A stretch of DNA of 64,000 bases from an uncultured Lachnospiraceae bacterium (GCA_910588405.1 CAJUPT010000006.1:1-64000), one strand, 5' to 3'; positions 16,711 through 26,161 are shown, numbered from the stretch's first letter. Made by a program: numbers and translations. The notes: generated from the letters alone by a model not told the origin.

Positions 16711-16803
16711 TTATATTCCGGCCTCCACAAACAGCAGGACGGCTTTTGCCAGAATAGACGGTTCCATTTTCTTTGCCACCCCGACAAGTATCTCACACAA
16801 CAT
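16711..16803 (-). CDS. 30-aa ORF translationally coupled to the SWIM gene
   Basis: The ATG overlaps the stop of the SWIM-protein gene (TGATG), the classic arrangement for coupled translation. It encodes 30 residues (begins M-L-C-E-I-L-V-G-V-A, ends L-F-V-E-A-G-I) that are plausible as one amphipathic helix. It may be a genuine micro-protein of the MoxR-VWA cluster or the stump of a larger gene cut off when the adjacent UroD segment arrived. I do not recognise a family. Confidence 0.4.
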   Translation of the reverse strand: MLCEILVGVAKKMEPSILAKAVLLFVEAGI

Positions 16804-19265
16804 CACCAGCCGCCCCCCAAAAGCCGCGCCGCCGCCTGATCCACTTCCAGTCGTTTCATGCACAAATACAAATATTGATTCAGCTTCCCATACAAATCAT
16901 ATAAATTCCGGCTCTGCCCATGTACCTGATGACGCTGTTGCTTCAGTTCGGCTAAAAGCTCTGCCAGCATGGCGGATAAAGCTTCCATCCCATATTGCTC
17001 CGCTCTGGAAACGGCGGCATCCAGTTCTTCCAATGTGCTGTCATGGACAGTCAGGAATCCGCTCTGGAACAGATCGGCCAGCACGCCGGTAATCCGGTCT
17101 GAAAACTCCCGGATCACTTCAACCACTTCCGGCGGCACTAGGGTTTCCGGAGTGTCTATGTTTTCAGTCGTTACCGATGTTTTCTCAGCTCTTCCTGATT
17201 CTGATGCTGCCCCCGCCTCCGGCATCTCATCCTCTATAATCTCCTTCGCCTCCAAAAACGTAATCGGATACAGCTTCATCTTCCCGTCTTCCAGATAGAC
17301 ATCCCCCACAAAACAGGGAATGCTTCTGTGATCCCGTTGAATCCGCCGGGCCACACGTTCCAGATAGCGGATAGTGAAATCTTCCTCTTTTGAATAAGCC
17401 ACCTCTATGGTCAGAACCACCCCCTGACCGTCCCGCAGTTCCATCCGGAAGGTCTGGGTAATCTCGTCAAACTGCCCTTCGCCGCATTCCGCCGCCTGCA
17501 CCAGCACCGGATGGCGGGACTCGTCAAAGCCGTATTCTTTTTCTTCCTCCGGCGCCCAGGAAACCGCCGTATTCCCGATCTGCTCCCGGAATAATTTTTG
17601 AAAGTCCGTGTAATAACACCCTGCGACCTCGCTCTGCTTCACATTCCTCGCTCCCAGAATCTCACCCTGGGTTTCTCCGCTGGAGGATAAGCGGCGCTTC
17701 TCGTTTGCCTTGGCGTTTCTCAGCCGAATCCGCAGCTGGGTCAATTCCTGCATGCTGGCTTTCAGCTCCCAGGGCGTTTTCCCGTATGCGCCTGCCCTCC
17801 GCCTTGTGCTTTGTTCGTAAAAAACAGGGCGGGCATTGGTATAGGTGTACCATTTCTTAGTGGATTCCTCAAGGAAATAGCAGGTTTCCCCCTCATAGCC
17901 GGTTTTGCTTAAAAAATGGCGGGAACCAATGCCGATCAGCACAAGCTCCCCCGCAGGGCGGTATTCTGACCGGAACTGGCCGGCCAGCTTCTGCACCTGT
18001 TCTCCGCTCTTTGTTTCCCGCAAGTTCTGCGCCTTCCGGTAAACCATCATCATCCGGGACATCAGCTCCTCCGCGCGGAAGGAAGCCATACGGTTAAAAT
18101 AGCATTGCCAGCTGTCCCGCAGGGAACGGGAATACCGTTCAAAATCGGCCAGCTCCTGGTTATGGCAGAGAATGGCCATCCGTTCCAGAGAGTCCGACAT
18201 ATCCGGGGAGGTGCGGGCAAGCCCTGTGCGCAGCGCCGTCTCTAACAGCTGTAAAATGGCATCCGCCAGGCCATGGATGGCATCCAGGTCGATATTCAGG
18301 TCAGCATTCGCATCCTCCGCAGCCTGCAGCTGCTCCGGTTTCAGAATTCCCTGCTCTAACTGATACCAAAGGATGGCCTCCGCCTTATGACTGCACAATT
18401 CTTTTTTGTGACAGCTGCAGGAGGAATAAGCCAAAGGTTCCAGCAGCTTCACCTTCGTGCTTGTATCAGGAAATGTAACCGTAATCACCGAAGTGATTTC
18501 TATCTGAGGACGCAGTTTCAGGCTGACACTGCTGATCAGCTTCTGATAACGGCGCTTTCCCATAGCTTTTTTTATTTTTTCCAGAGGAAAGCCGCTGATT
18601 TCCGGAAAATTGAGGGCATTTCCGGATAATGGTTCGTTTTGGACAGCAGCCACATCGCGACCGCCAAACGCCGCATCCTTATCCAAAGCATTGTTACTGT
18701 CAGACATATTTTCAACGGTGAATTTTTCCTGGCCTGCCGGTACATTGCTGTCAGCTAAACTATCTTGAACAGCAGTCACGCCGCTGCCGGTTGAATTGCT
18801 CTGGCCATCTACCACACCGTTATCAGCTGATACATTTTGTCTGACCGCCGCACCGCTATCGATTAATATATCCTGATCTTCCGCAGCTCTCTCACCAGCC
18901 GCTCTCCCCTGATCAGCCGGCCCTTTTCCAGCATCCGATTCCTCCTGACCGACATCCACGCTTTCCCCATCAGCTTCTTCTCCGGCGCACCCTTCCACAA
19001 ATTCCTGCACCCTCAATACCGCAATGATAATATGCTTGCAAATACTTCTGGAAATACAGCTGCACTTGCTGTCCCCCAGCGGCAGGCAGATCCGGCAGAT
19101 TTCCTCTCCTACCTGCACTTCAAAGCCGTCCTCCTGCTGCCGGATTTCCGTCCGCGCTTCCTCAAGTTCTTTATAAGCCCGTTTTACTGTCCCTTTATTG
19201 CAAAGCCCTGCCAGATAATCATCATCCGCAGCTGCCAGTACCTGTCTCCATTGATTCATATCCAT
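16803..19265 (-). CDS. SWIM zinc-finger protein (YehQ-like)
   Basis: About 820 aa. It has two SWIM-type zinc sites: C-S-C...C-K-H around residues 70-80 and C-S-C...C-S-H around 300. Between them lies a ~130-residue low-complexity acidic linker rich in Asp, Gly, Ser and Ala. The C-terminal half is helical and ends in a Gln/Leu-rich segment (L-K-Q-Q-R-H-Q-V-H-G). SWIM fingers bind DNA or proteins. The start at 19265 follows AGGATG; the frame extends 15 codons further with only a TTG. It lies downstream of the VWA gene with a ~120-bp gap. E. coli YehQ is the named relative in an equivalent cluster. Confidence 0.85.
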   Translation of the reverse strand: MDMNQWRQVLAAADDDYLAGLCNKGTVKRAYKELEEARTEIRQQEDGFEVQVGEEICRICLPLGDSKCSCISRSICKHIIIAVLRVQEFVEGCAGEEADGESVDVGQEESDAGKGPADQGRAAGERAAEDQDILIDSGAAVRQNVSADNGVVDGQSNSTGSGVTAVQDSLADSNVPAGQEKFTVENMSDSNNALDKDAAFGGRDVAAVQNEPLSGNALNFPEISGFPLEKIKKAMGKRRYQKLISSVSLKLRPQIEITSVITVTFPDTSTKVKLLEPLAYSSCSCHKKELCSHKAEAILWYQLEQGILKPEQLQAAEDANADLNIDLDAIHGLADAILQLLETALRTGLARTSPDMSDSLERMAILCHNQELADFERYSRSLRDSWQCYFNRMASFRAEELMSRMMMVYRKAQNLRETKSGEQVQKLAGQFRSEYRPAGELVLIGIGSRHFLSKTGYEGETCYFLEESTKKWYTYTNARPVFYEQSTRRRAGAYGKTPWELKASMQELTQLRIRLRNAKANEKRRLSSSGETQGEILGARNVKQSEVAGCYYTDFQKLFREQIGNTAVSWAPEEEKEYGFDESRHPVLVQAAECGEGQFDEITQTFRMELRDGQGVVLTIEVAYSKEEDFTIRYLERVARRIQRDHRSIPCFVGDVYLEDGKMKLYPITFLEAKEIIEDEMPEAGAASESGRAEKTSVTTENIDTPETLVPPEVVEVIREFSDRITGVLADLFQSGFLTVHDSTLEELDAAVSRAEQYGMEALSAMLAELLAELKQQRHQVHGQSRNLYDLYGKLNQYLYLCMKRLEVDQAAARLLGGGW

Positions 19266-19388
19266 ACGATTACATCCTGTTCCATGGTTTTCTCTATACC
19301 ATTTATCCAATCCACAAATGGCAGGAAAATCCTCCCTTAACCATTTCTATAATCATTCTTCGGCCACTCCTGCCATCCCTAAAACACT

Positions 19389-20522
19389 TTATCCTACAAT
19401 CTTCCCAATCCAGTCCCCCAGCTGCTCCGGCGTCATGGCCGCCACATGGGCGCCCATGGAAGCCAACTTCGCCCCGGCCGCCCGGTCGTAATTGGGATTG
19501 GCCTCCATATCCAGTGCCGTCAACGCAATCAGCTTCGCGCCGCTCTCTATAATATTCCGTGCCGCAGCATACAGATTTTGATACCCTCCCCCTTCATAGA
19601 GGTCGGAGATCAGCACCACCATCGTCCGGTGGGGCGTTTCGATCAGCCCCTCGCAGTATTTAAGCGCCCCGGCGATATTGGTTCCGCCGCCCAGCTGGAT
19701 GCTCATCAGCGTCTCCACCGGGTCGTCCACATAACCGCTCAAATCTACCACACTGGTGTCAAAAATCACCAGTTTCGTGTCCATCATAGGCAGACGGGCG
19801 AAAATCCCGGCCATCACGGCGCTGTGAATGACGGAATCCAGCATGGAACCGCTTTCATCCACGCAGATCACGATCCGCCATTTATGATACCGCTTAATCC
19901 TGGAATGAAAATAAACCTGCTTCAGCAGCAACCTGCGGTTCTCCCTGTCGTAGTTTTTCAGGTTCCGGGCAATGGTCTTTTTGATATCCAGGTTCCGGGC
20001 GCATTTTACGGGGCTGCTGCTCAGCTTGTCCAGCCGCCCCAGAAGGGAACGGCGCATATCCTGCTCCAGCTTCTTTGTCAGCTCATCTGCAATCTGCCTC
20101 ACGATGCGGCGGGCTGCCTCCAGCACATCCCCCTTCATCAGATGCTTTAACTCCAAAATGGTTTTCAGAAGAGCCTGATTGGGCTCCAGCCGTTCCAGCA
20201 CCTCTTTGTCCGTCAAAAGCTCCGTCATCTGATAGCGATCCAGGGCATGGCGCTCCAATACCTCCCTAGTCTGCTTCGGAAAAAGGGTGCGGATTTTCTG
20301 CAGCCATGTGGTAACGGTAAGCTGGGAGGCCTCTTTACCGCCCCGGCGATCCTGGCGGATCCCCTGCTCCTCCGACTGCTCCCTGGAATACAGGAAATCC
20401 AGCACATCCTCCATATCCATATAGTTGAGCCCGGTTCCATCCTGGGAAAATCCCATCTGATTCTCCGCATTTTTCCCCAGAATCAGCCGCCATTTATTTA
20501 ATTGAGCGATATTCTCACCCAT
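19389..20522 (-). CDS. VWA-domain protein (YehP-like)
   Basis: About 377 aa. The N-terminal ~200 residues are helical. The C-terminal von Willebrand A domain has a complete metal-ion adhesion site: D-E-S-G-S starting at residue 222, a Thr in G-G-G-T-N, and S-D-L-Y-E-G-G. VWA proteins paired with MoxR ATPases act as substrate adaptors or recruit metal-dependent partners. The start at 20522 follows AAAGGG at 10 nt. A 200-bp gap from the DUF5682 gene contains a possible separate promoter. It corresponds to YehP in the E. coli yeh locus. Confidence 0.88.
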   Translation of the reverse strand: MGENIAQLNKWRLILGKNAENQMGFSQDGTGLNYMDMEDVLDFLYSREQSEEQGIRQDRRGGKEASQLTVTTWLQKIRTLFPKQTREVLERHALDRYQMTELLTDKEVLERLEPNQALLKTILELKHLMKGDVLEAARRIVRQIADELTKKLEQDMRRSLLGRLDKLSSSPVKCARNLDIKKTIARNLKNYDRENRRLLLKQVYFHSRIKRYHKWRIVICVDESGSMLDSVIHSAVMAGIFARLPMMDTKLVIFDTSVVDLSGYVDDPVETLMSIQLGGGTNIAGALKYCEGLIETPHRTMVVLISDLYEGGGYQNLYAAARNIIESGAKLIALTALDMEANPNYDRAAGAKLASMGAHVAAMTPEQLGDWIGKIVG

Positions 20523-20606
20523 AATTATGAATCCCTTTCTTATTCTTGATCCCGCAACACATCTGCCCAAACGCAAAATATATGCTTAAAGTCTCACTGT
20601 ACTTAT

Positions 20607-20658
20607 ATTATAAAACTACTTTTTCCGGCCGTATTTAAATTTATGTGGCAAACATAAA
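20607..20658 (-). promoter_or_regulatory. Possible internal promoter and palindrome upstream of VWA gene
   Basis: On the minus strand a TATAAT lies at 20612-20607, preceded at 20658-20640 by the palindrome TTTATGT-GGCAA-ACATAAA. The -35 box is weak. This is the only sizeable gap inside the MoxR-SWIM cluster, so VWA and SWIM may be expressed separately from MoxR and DUF5682. Confidence 0.35.
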
Positions 20659-20739
20659 TCATACATCAATTTCGAAAAAATGCCGCCATAACACTTTACC
20701 CGAATATTTCATTATAAACTGATATACAGCCTGCGAAAT

Positions 20740-23232
20740 TCACCCCAGCTCCGCCATTTTCCTTACATACCTGTCCAACTTTCTGCCATACTCGCCGACC
20801 GCAGGCGCAACCTCCTCCAGGGCAAACAAATCCTTCCTGCCTTTCCCGTAAAACCCGGCCACATACTCGCCGATCTGGTCTGTCTCCCTGGGCGTAAAAT
20901 AGCTGAAAGCCAGACGGAATTCCGGCAAAAGCTCCATAAACTCTTCTGAGGAAAGCCGTCCAATCAGCCCGTCCAGCGTGCGCAGCAGGCCGTCCCCTAT
21001 AAACACCAGATCCCTAGCCGTATAAAACAGCCCTCTGAAATAAGATGCCGCTTTCAGCAGCTGGTCGTGTGTTCCGATAAGGTAGCCCCTGCCGGCAGCC
21101 TCTATGGCGCCCAGATCCATCTGCCCGCAGCCATAGAGGATTCCCTGGGCGCAGCCGTCCAGGCCGGGATGAATCGGCTCCTTTCCTAAAAGCTGCGAAA
21201 GAGCCTGGCACAGCAGACTGCGGTCTTCCTCATATTTCTCCTGCCCGGTCAGCTGATAAAGGGTTTTCATCGCCTTCATACAGTCCCCAAGCTGCTCCTC
21301 CTTCACCTGCGTCATGGCAGGCAGCAGCGTAATCAGCTTCCTGGCGCAGATCCGGATTAACGGCGGAATATCAAGCTCAGACTGGTACAGCTGTGTCATC
21401 TCGTCCAGCATCATCAGATAGGACAATGCCTCCGCCACGGAATAAAAGTCCTCGTCCTCCAGCAAAAGCTGATGCAGACGGTCGTAAATCTGTTCCAGCT
21501 GCTCCTCAAGCCCCATCTCAAAGGCATCTGTCAGCAGCGCCGCCCCTTCCCTGGCCGTACACTCCTTTTTCAGCCGGGAAAGGGTCAGGCTGACGCAGGC
21601 CTCCGCCACGGTGGCTCCATTGACGGATACGTCGATCAGGGCGGCGATGACCTGGCTGCTCCACTTATATTTCCAGCTTTCCCGGATCAGGTTCCGGTTC
21701 TTCTTCTGCCGCAGGTCAGGCCCCTTCGCCTTGCGGCAAAATCCTGTGCGCAGAAAGGACATGCGGCTGAAAAACATACTGGCGCCCCGGTGTTTTGGTT
21801 TGGAAAAAATATCCAGTATCAGTTCCTGCTCCAGCGTACTGGTAATCTTCAATCCATACTGCTTACACTGATTCTCAAAATCCTCCACCACCGGCGGCAC
21901 GGAAGCATCCTCACATAAACGGCCAATCCCGCTGCCGATCAGATGCTCCTTCAGCAGACGCATCGGCAGGTCGGTGGATAAATTGTACTCTCCTTTTACA
22001 AAGGAAGACAGCACGCTGTCCCAAAGCTCATAAACCCCCGGCTCCTTTTTATTCCGCAGAGACGAAAGCCCCTGCGCCATGGAAAAAGCACAGATCTCGT
22101 CATAGGAGGACAGCAGGCCGTCCTTTTTGCGGACACCCCGCCCTACCGCCACGATCCCTTCCAGCACCGTTTCCTCAAAGGAACGCTCACAGCGCCCTCC
22201 CAATCCTTCCCATACATGCTGATAGAAACCAGGAAATGGCATGCCGCTGGCATAGCCGTTCAGACTGGCCGCCGCCTCCATGGAATAGGGCATCAGATAC
22301 ACGCCCTGGTCTTCCGGACGTAGCTTTCCGGATGCCGGATTTTTTTTCGCAGCCAGCCGCAAACCACTTTCTATTTTCTGTATATATTGCACAACATCTT
22401 TATTTAGAGACACTTCATCTTGGGGCTTCTCTCCGGATTTCTTTTCGCTTTGGCGTTTTTGATCCTCCTGCACCCCCGGCGTATGAAACCCGCACAGCAG
22501 TTCCTGCAATCCCGGCGTATGAAACCCGCCCGTCACCACAAGAATCCGCCGATACTCTTTTGCCGCCTCCTGAATCTGCCAGGCCATATAAGCCTCCCGT
22601 TTCAGGCAGCCCTCCGCCTCCAGTTCCTCCCGGGGCGTGCTCTCCCGGGACAGGCGGCAATAGGTCAGCATATGGCCGATAAAGGTATCCGTCTCCTCAT
22701 AAATCCCGTTCAGCTCAAAATACTTTTCCCACAATTCATCAAAATTCCGCAGCCCTGCCTTTTCGCACAGCAGCGTGATATACCTGCTGCGGGCCAGCAG
22801 ATAATCGTCATTGTAATTATTCTTCTCATCATTCCGGCGCAGCCCCCTGCCCTCGGCGGAGGCAATCAGAATTTCCCCGTAAGGAAGGTCGATAAAACGA
22901 ACCGGAATCCGGTTTGCCGTACCCGCCCGCAGCGCAGCCAGCTCCGGGGAATAGTCCAAAAAGGGATAGTAGCATTTATAATCCTCTTTTTCCTCCGACA
23001 CATAGCCCTTCCGATCCCGATAGGAATAATAGACGGCAAAAGGCGCATGGGTTTCCGGATGAGCCATAACGGGAATCAGAGCATTGGCATTTTCCGGCCC
23101 TTCCACCAGAATGCAGTCCGGCTTCCGCTCCTTTACCAGCCGCATCACATGCCAGGCGCAGGCAGGGCTGTGGTGCCGGATAGGCATATAAATTATCTCA
23201 GCCATTTCCTGGCCTCGTAATAATCCGTCCAT
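20740..23232 (-). CDS. DUF5682 family protein (YehM-like)
   Basis: An 830-aa cytosolic protein. The N-terminus has the family hallmark I-R-H-H-S-P-A-C-A-W followed by I-L-V-E-G-P-E-N, resembling the TraB/ChaN-like hydrolase fold with an invariant His-His pair. The rest is helical. A short tandem duplication (G-F-H-T-P-G-L-Q-E / G-F-H-T-P-G-V-Q-E) lies near residue 240. The start at 23232 follows AAGAAGG and overlaps the MoxR gene by 40 bp; a second ATG at 23205 also overlaps. The overlap implies coupled expression with MoxR. It corresponds to YehM. Catalytic role is unproven. Confidence 0.85.
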   Translation of the reverse strand: MDGLLRGQEMAEIIYMPIRHHSPACAWHVMRLVKERKPDCILVEGPENANALIPVMAHPETHAPFAVYYSYRDRKGYVSEEKEDYKCYYPFLDYSPELAALRAGTANRIPVRFIDLPYGEILIASAEGRGLRRNDEKNNYNDDYLLARSRYITLLCEKAGLRNFDELWEKYFELNGIYEETDTFIGHMLTYCRLSRESTPREELEAEGCLKREAYMAWQIQEAAKEYRRILVVTGGFHTPGLQELLCGFHTPGVQEDQKRQSEKKSGEKPQDEVSLNKDVVQYIQKIESGLRLAAKKNPASGKLRPEDQGVYLMPYSMEAAASLNGYASGMPFPGFYQHVWEGLGGRCERSFEETVLEGIVAVGRGVRKKDGLLSSYDEICAFSMAQGLSSLRNKKEPGVYELWDSVLSSFVKGEYNLSTDLPMRLLKEHLIGSGIGRLCEDASVPPVVEDFENQCKQYGLKITSTLEQELILDIFSKPKHRGASMFFSRMSFLRTGFCRKAKGPDLRQKKNRNLIRESWKYKWSSQVIAALIDVSVNGATVAEACVSLTLSRLKKECTAREGAALLTDAFEMGLEEQLEQIYDRLHQLLLEDEDFYSVAEALSYLMMLDEMTQLYQSELDIPPLIRICARKLITLLPAMTQVKEEQLGDCMKAMKTLYQLTGQEKYEEDRSLLCQALSQLLGKEPIHPGLDGCAQGILYGCGQMDLGAIEAAGRGYLIGTHDQLLKAASYFRGLFYTARDLVFIGDGLLRTLDGLIGRLSSEEFMELLPEFRLAFSYFTPRETDQIGEYVAGFYGKGRKDLFALEEVAPAVGEYGRKLDRYVRKMAELG

Positions 23233-24308
23233 AAGCCGCCTTCTTTACTGCTTTTATCCTTGATCACCGTGTTGAAATAATTTTTAATCTTTTCCAGGCT
23301 GTCGCCGTCCTCCTTCACAATGGCGCCCAGCAGGTTCTGCACCAGGCAGTCCGTGCTGATCTGCCCGCCGTCATAATAGTAAGCGGTAATCATGGTCTGA
23401 TAGAACACGGACACAGCCTCCGCCGTGCTCATCACCGCCGACGGCTTGTCAATCCGGTGCCCCAGGGAAGACACCCCCTCCCGCAGTTCATGATAGGTAG
23501 TGGCTAAAAGCTCCGCCACGTCCTCGTCCACCTCCATGGCAATCTGGTTCTCCCTAGCCAGATTTTCCACCTCGCTGATAATGATCTGCTTTTCCAGCGC
23601 CGCCTCTCTTATGGGCATCACCGTCTCAAAATTGAACCGGCGCTTTAAGGCGCTGCTCATTTCGTTCACGCCCTTATCCCTCGTATTGGCCGTGCCGATC
23701 ACATTGAAGCCCTGCTTCGCGAACAGGAAGCCGTCGTCCCCCAGCTCCGGCACATTCAGCACCTTGTCGCTCATCACGCTGATCATGCTGTCCTGGATTT
23801 CCGCCGGCGTACGGGTGATTTCCTCAAAACGGGTGATAATCCCTTTTTCCATCCCCACATACAAAGGCGCAGGCACCAGCGCCTCCCGCACCGGGCCTTT
23901 GTCCAGCAGAAGGGCATAGTTCCAGGAATATTTAATCATATCCTCGGTGGTTCCCGCCGTCCCCTGAATCGTGTTGGTGCTGACGCCGCTTATGGCCGCG
24001 GATAACAGCTCCGACAGCATGGTCTTGGCCGTCCCTGGCTCCCCCACCAGCATCAGCCCCCGGTTGCCCGCCAGGGTGACGATGCACCGCTCCACCAGAG
24101 CGTCATTTCCCAGGTATTTTTTTCTGATTGTGATTTCTTCCCCCTGAAAGGGCACCGGCTCCCGGCTGCCTAAGATAAACTTCCGCACCGCCTGGGGCGA
24201 AAGCTGCCAGTTCGCCGGCTTTACCGCCTGGTCGTTTGCCTTTAAAGCCTCAAGTTCCTTTGCGTAGCGCACCTCCATGGGAGGTCTGATTTGTTGTTCT
24301 GTGTTCAT
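23193..24308 (-). CDS. MoxR-type AAA+ ATPase (YehL-like)
   Basis: A 371-aa AAA+ ATPase. Walker A is G-E-P-G-T-A-K-T (residues 89-96), a Walker B region surrounds I-I-T-R-F-E-E-I-T-R, and sensor 1 is G-T-A-N-T-R-D, followed by S-S-A-L-K-R-R-F with the arginine finger. MoxR ATPases remodel or activate partner proteins, often via VWA subunits. Here it is the first gene of the DUF5682/VWA/SWIM set. GGGG precedes the ATG, and a TATACT with a T-rich stretch lies ~30 bp upstream. It corresponds to YehL of the E. coli cluster. Confidence 0.9.
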   Translation of the reverse strand: MNTEQQIRPPMEVRYAKELEALKANDQAVKPANWQLSPQAVRKFILGSREPVPFQGEEITIRKKYLGNDALVERCIVTLAGNRGLMLVGEPGTAKTMLSELLSAAISGVSTNTIQGTAGTTEDMIKYSWNYALLLDKGPVREALVPAPLYVGMEKGIITRFEEITRTPAEIQDSMISVMSDKVLNVPELGDDGFLFAKQGFNVIGTANTRDKGVNEMSSALKRRFNFETVMPIREAALEKQIIISEVENLARENQIAMEVDEDVAELLATTYHELREGVSSLGHRIDKPSAVMSTAEAVSVFYQTMITAYYYDGGQISTDCLVQNLLGAIVKEDGDSLEKIKNYFNTVIKDKSSKEGGLWTDYYEARKWLR

Positions 24309-24413
24309 GTGTGTTCCCCTTTTATAAAATAGTATAAAACTTTTCTTTTTCTGCCGATCTCCGTTCGTTTCTGTCTGAATTTCTCAGCAATATTCAAACG
24401 TTCCATAAGTTCA

Positions 24414-24524
24414 TCGTTCAAAAATTCCTCATTTATTTTTCTCGTTCAGATATTTTTTAATTTTTCTTCATCGTGCAGACATTTTTCAACTTCTCTTTAT
24501 CGTTAAATTTTTTCATCAAACCTT
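24414..24524. repeat. Degenerate ~29-bp tandem repeats
   Basis: Four imperfect units each begin CGTTCA, CGTGCA or CGTTAA and run through T-rich tracts ending TTCAT or TTTAT. They lie between the stop of hicB and the MoxR promoter region. On the minus strand the units look like short broken peptide repeats (E-K-L-K-N), so a decayed coding repeat is possible. No gene is evident. Confidence 0.45.
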
Positions 24525-24526
24525 CT

Positions 24527-24859
24527 TCACCTGACCAGATTCCCGATCGCTTCCTCGACGGCCGCATTCAGGCTCTTTCCATGTTCGATCGCATAAACGG
24601 CGATATTCCTGTGCAGCTCCGGGCTGATCCTCACATTAAACGTACCCTTGTAAGATTGCTCCGGCTCCACCTGTCTCTCCAGGCAATCCTCCAAATACCC
24701 GTCGATTACATCACGAAAATCCTGCTCCAGTTCTTTCACGGAGTCTCCCTCATAAGAAAGCAGCGATTTGATTCCGATTACCTTTCCGAAAAGACAGCTG
24801 TCCTCTCTGGAATACTCAACGGTTCCGTAATAATTTTTATAGGATAACAGACTGCTCAT
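24527..24859 (-). CDS. hicB: HicB-family antitoxin
   Basis: A 110-aa protein. Residues 1-65 form the degenerate RNase H-like HicB domain (Y-Y-G-T-V-E-Y-S, F-G-K-V-I-G-I). The C-terminal part is a ribbon-helix-helix type DNA-binding segment (F-N-V-R-I-S-P-E-L-H-R-N-I-A-V-Y-A). HicB neutralises the mRNA-cleaving toxin HicA and represses the operon. Its ATG overlaps the ancestral stop of hicA (ATGA), confirming the hicA-hicB order. The antitoxin is intact although the toxin is frameshifted. Confidence 0.9.
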   Translation of the reverse strand: MSSLLSYKNYYGTVEYSREDSCLFGKVIGIKSLLSYEGDSVKELEQDFRDVIDGYLEDCLERQVEPEQSYKGTFNVRISPELHRNIAVYAIEHGKSLNAAVEEAIGNLVR

Positions 24860-25108
24860 AGTAAACCGTCCTTTCTAAGTTTTTCTATGACCTGATTCAG
24901 CACATACTGTTTTAATACCCTGTCCGGATGGGGTCTTGTGAAAATTGATCACTTCGCTGCTGCCCTCTTTTATAAACTTCACCCCTGATCCGGTTCCTCC
25001 CTGTTTCAATTCATATCCAAAGTATAACAGCAATGATTCCATTTCATCGAATGTAAAATCTTTCGGTTTTTTTAATAATCGATTTATCAGCTTATCTTTT
25101 TTACCCAT
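24856..25108 (-). pseudogene. hicA: HicA-family toxin gene with a frameshift
   Basis: The ATG at 25108 follows GGGAG. The first ~58 residues are a normal HicA (K-P-K-D-F-T-F-D-E-M-E-S-L-L, F-I-K-E-G). After F-H-K an extra base near 24934 (AAG-A-CCC-CAT) shifts the frame, giving a non-homologous tail. One base over, the sequence reads H-P-D-R-V-L-K-Q-Y-V-L-N-Q-V-I and then ends at a TGA overlapping the hicB start, exactly as in intact HicA. The predicted product lacks the C-terminal part of the dsRBD-like fold, so it is probably inactive unless this is a sequencing error. Confidence 0.85.
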
Positions 25109-25185
25109 TTGCTTTCTCCCTATTAGGTATAGTATACCGCTTAGAAAGAAAAATGCAACTGGTTTTAGTTGCATGCAAAAATAGA

Positions 25186-26096
25186 ATGGACTTATATGTC
25201 AACCCGGAAAATGTAGCATTTCGGCAGGCGGTGACAGATGAACTCTATATTGACAAAATGGGCATGGCGATTGAAAAAGAACCGTCTTACCATGCACATC
25301 TAAACCAGTACAATGTCATCCGACCGGATATCCAGAGATTTCTTTTTCAAAAGTCCCATTGCTCTATTTTTAACTGAAAATACAGGAAACCGTAATCAAA
25401 GACCAGGAAACGGAGTACCGCGGCTGTTTCGTCCGGGATCAGTGTGGATTACCCGGCGTTTTGGAACAGATTTACGAGCAGACAAAAAAGAATTTATTTT
25501 CATCATTGACGAATGGGACTGCGTATACCGTATCGCGAAAGAAAGACAAGCTATCCAAAAGACTTATCTGGACTTTCTAAGAGGGCTATAGATTTTATGC
25601 TTGATCCTGCTGAGCTGGCGACTTTTTTTGATTTACGAAACCCGAAGTGAACGAACTATGCCCCCGGAAAGATACCTCCTTTTCACGGCTTAGGAAATGG
25701 TATGACGGATACCTGTTAAACGGAGCACATATCTATAATAAATCTGTGGTTGACGCAATTACGAGAAATAAAATAAAAAGCTATTGGACCGGCACGGAAA
25801 CCTACGAGGCTTTGAAGGTCTATATTGATATCCTCACGCTTTTGATCCACCTCGGATATCTGGCCTTTGACGAAGCCACTGAGGAAGCCTTTACTCCAAA
25901 TCAGGAGATCATGCAGAAATTTATACGGTCAGTAAAGACCAGGGGCTGGGATGGGCTGATCCGGGCGCGGGAACGCTCGGAAGGGCTTCTCTAAAGCACA
26001 TGGGAGAAAGACGGACAGGCCGTGGCGGAGGAAATTTCCAACATTCACAATGAAACGGCATACATGCATCATTGAGAGCTATAACAGATGAGTCAT
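25186..26096 (+). pseudogene. Decayed AAA-ATPase-like / PD-(D/E)XK nuclease family gene
   Basis: Separated pieces follow one another in the right order: N-terminal V-A-F-R-Q-A-V and E-L-Y-I-D-K; then, frameshifted, F-I-I-D-E-W-D-C-V (the Walker B region of the family); then S-F-S-R-L-R-K-W-Y-D-G-Y and S-Y-W-T-G-T-E-T-Y-E-A-L; then V-A-E-E-I-S-N-I-H-N-E-T. The segment that should hold the R-P-R-R-F-G-K-S Walker A is missing, and stops and frame changes break it at least four times. It is a relic of a repetitive gene family common in gut Clostridia and Bacteroidetes. Confidence 0.8.
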
Positions 26097-26161
26097 TGGA
26101 AAAACCCGGATTGGCTTCCATGATGAAACAAAAAACTGCCGGACACACTGATCCGACAGCG

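Noticed and set aside
22420-23220. A 266-codon plus-strand frame opposite the DUF5682 gene
   Set aside because: Composition is His/Pro/Leu-rich as in shadow frames, and the opposite strand has clear family motifs.
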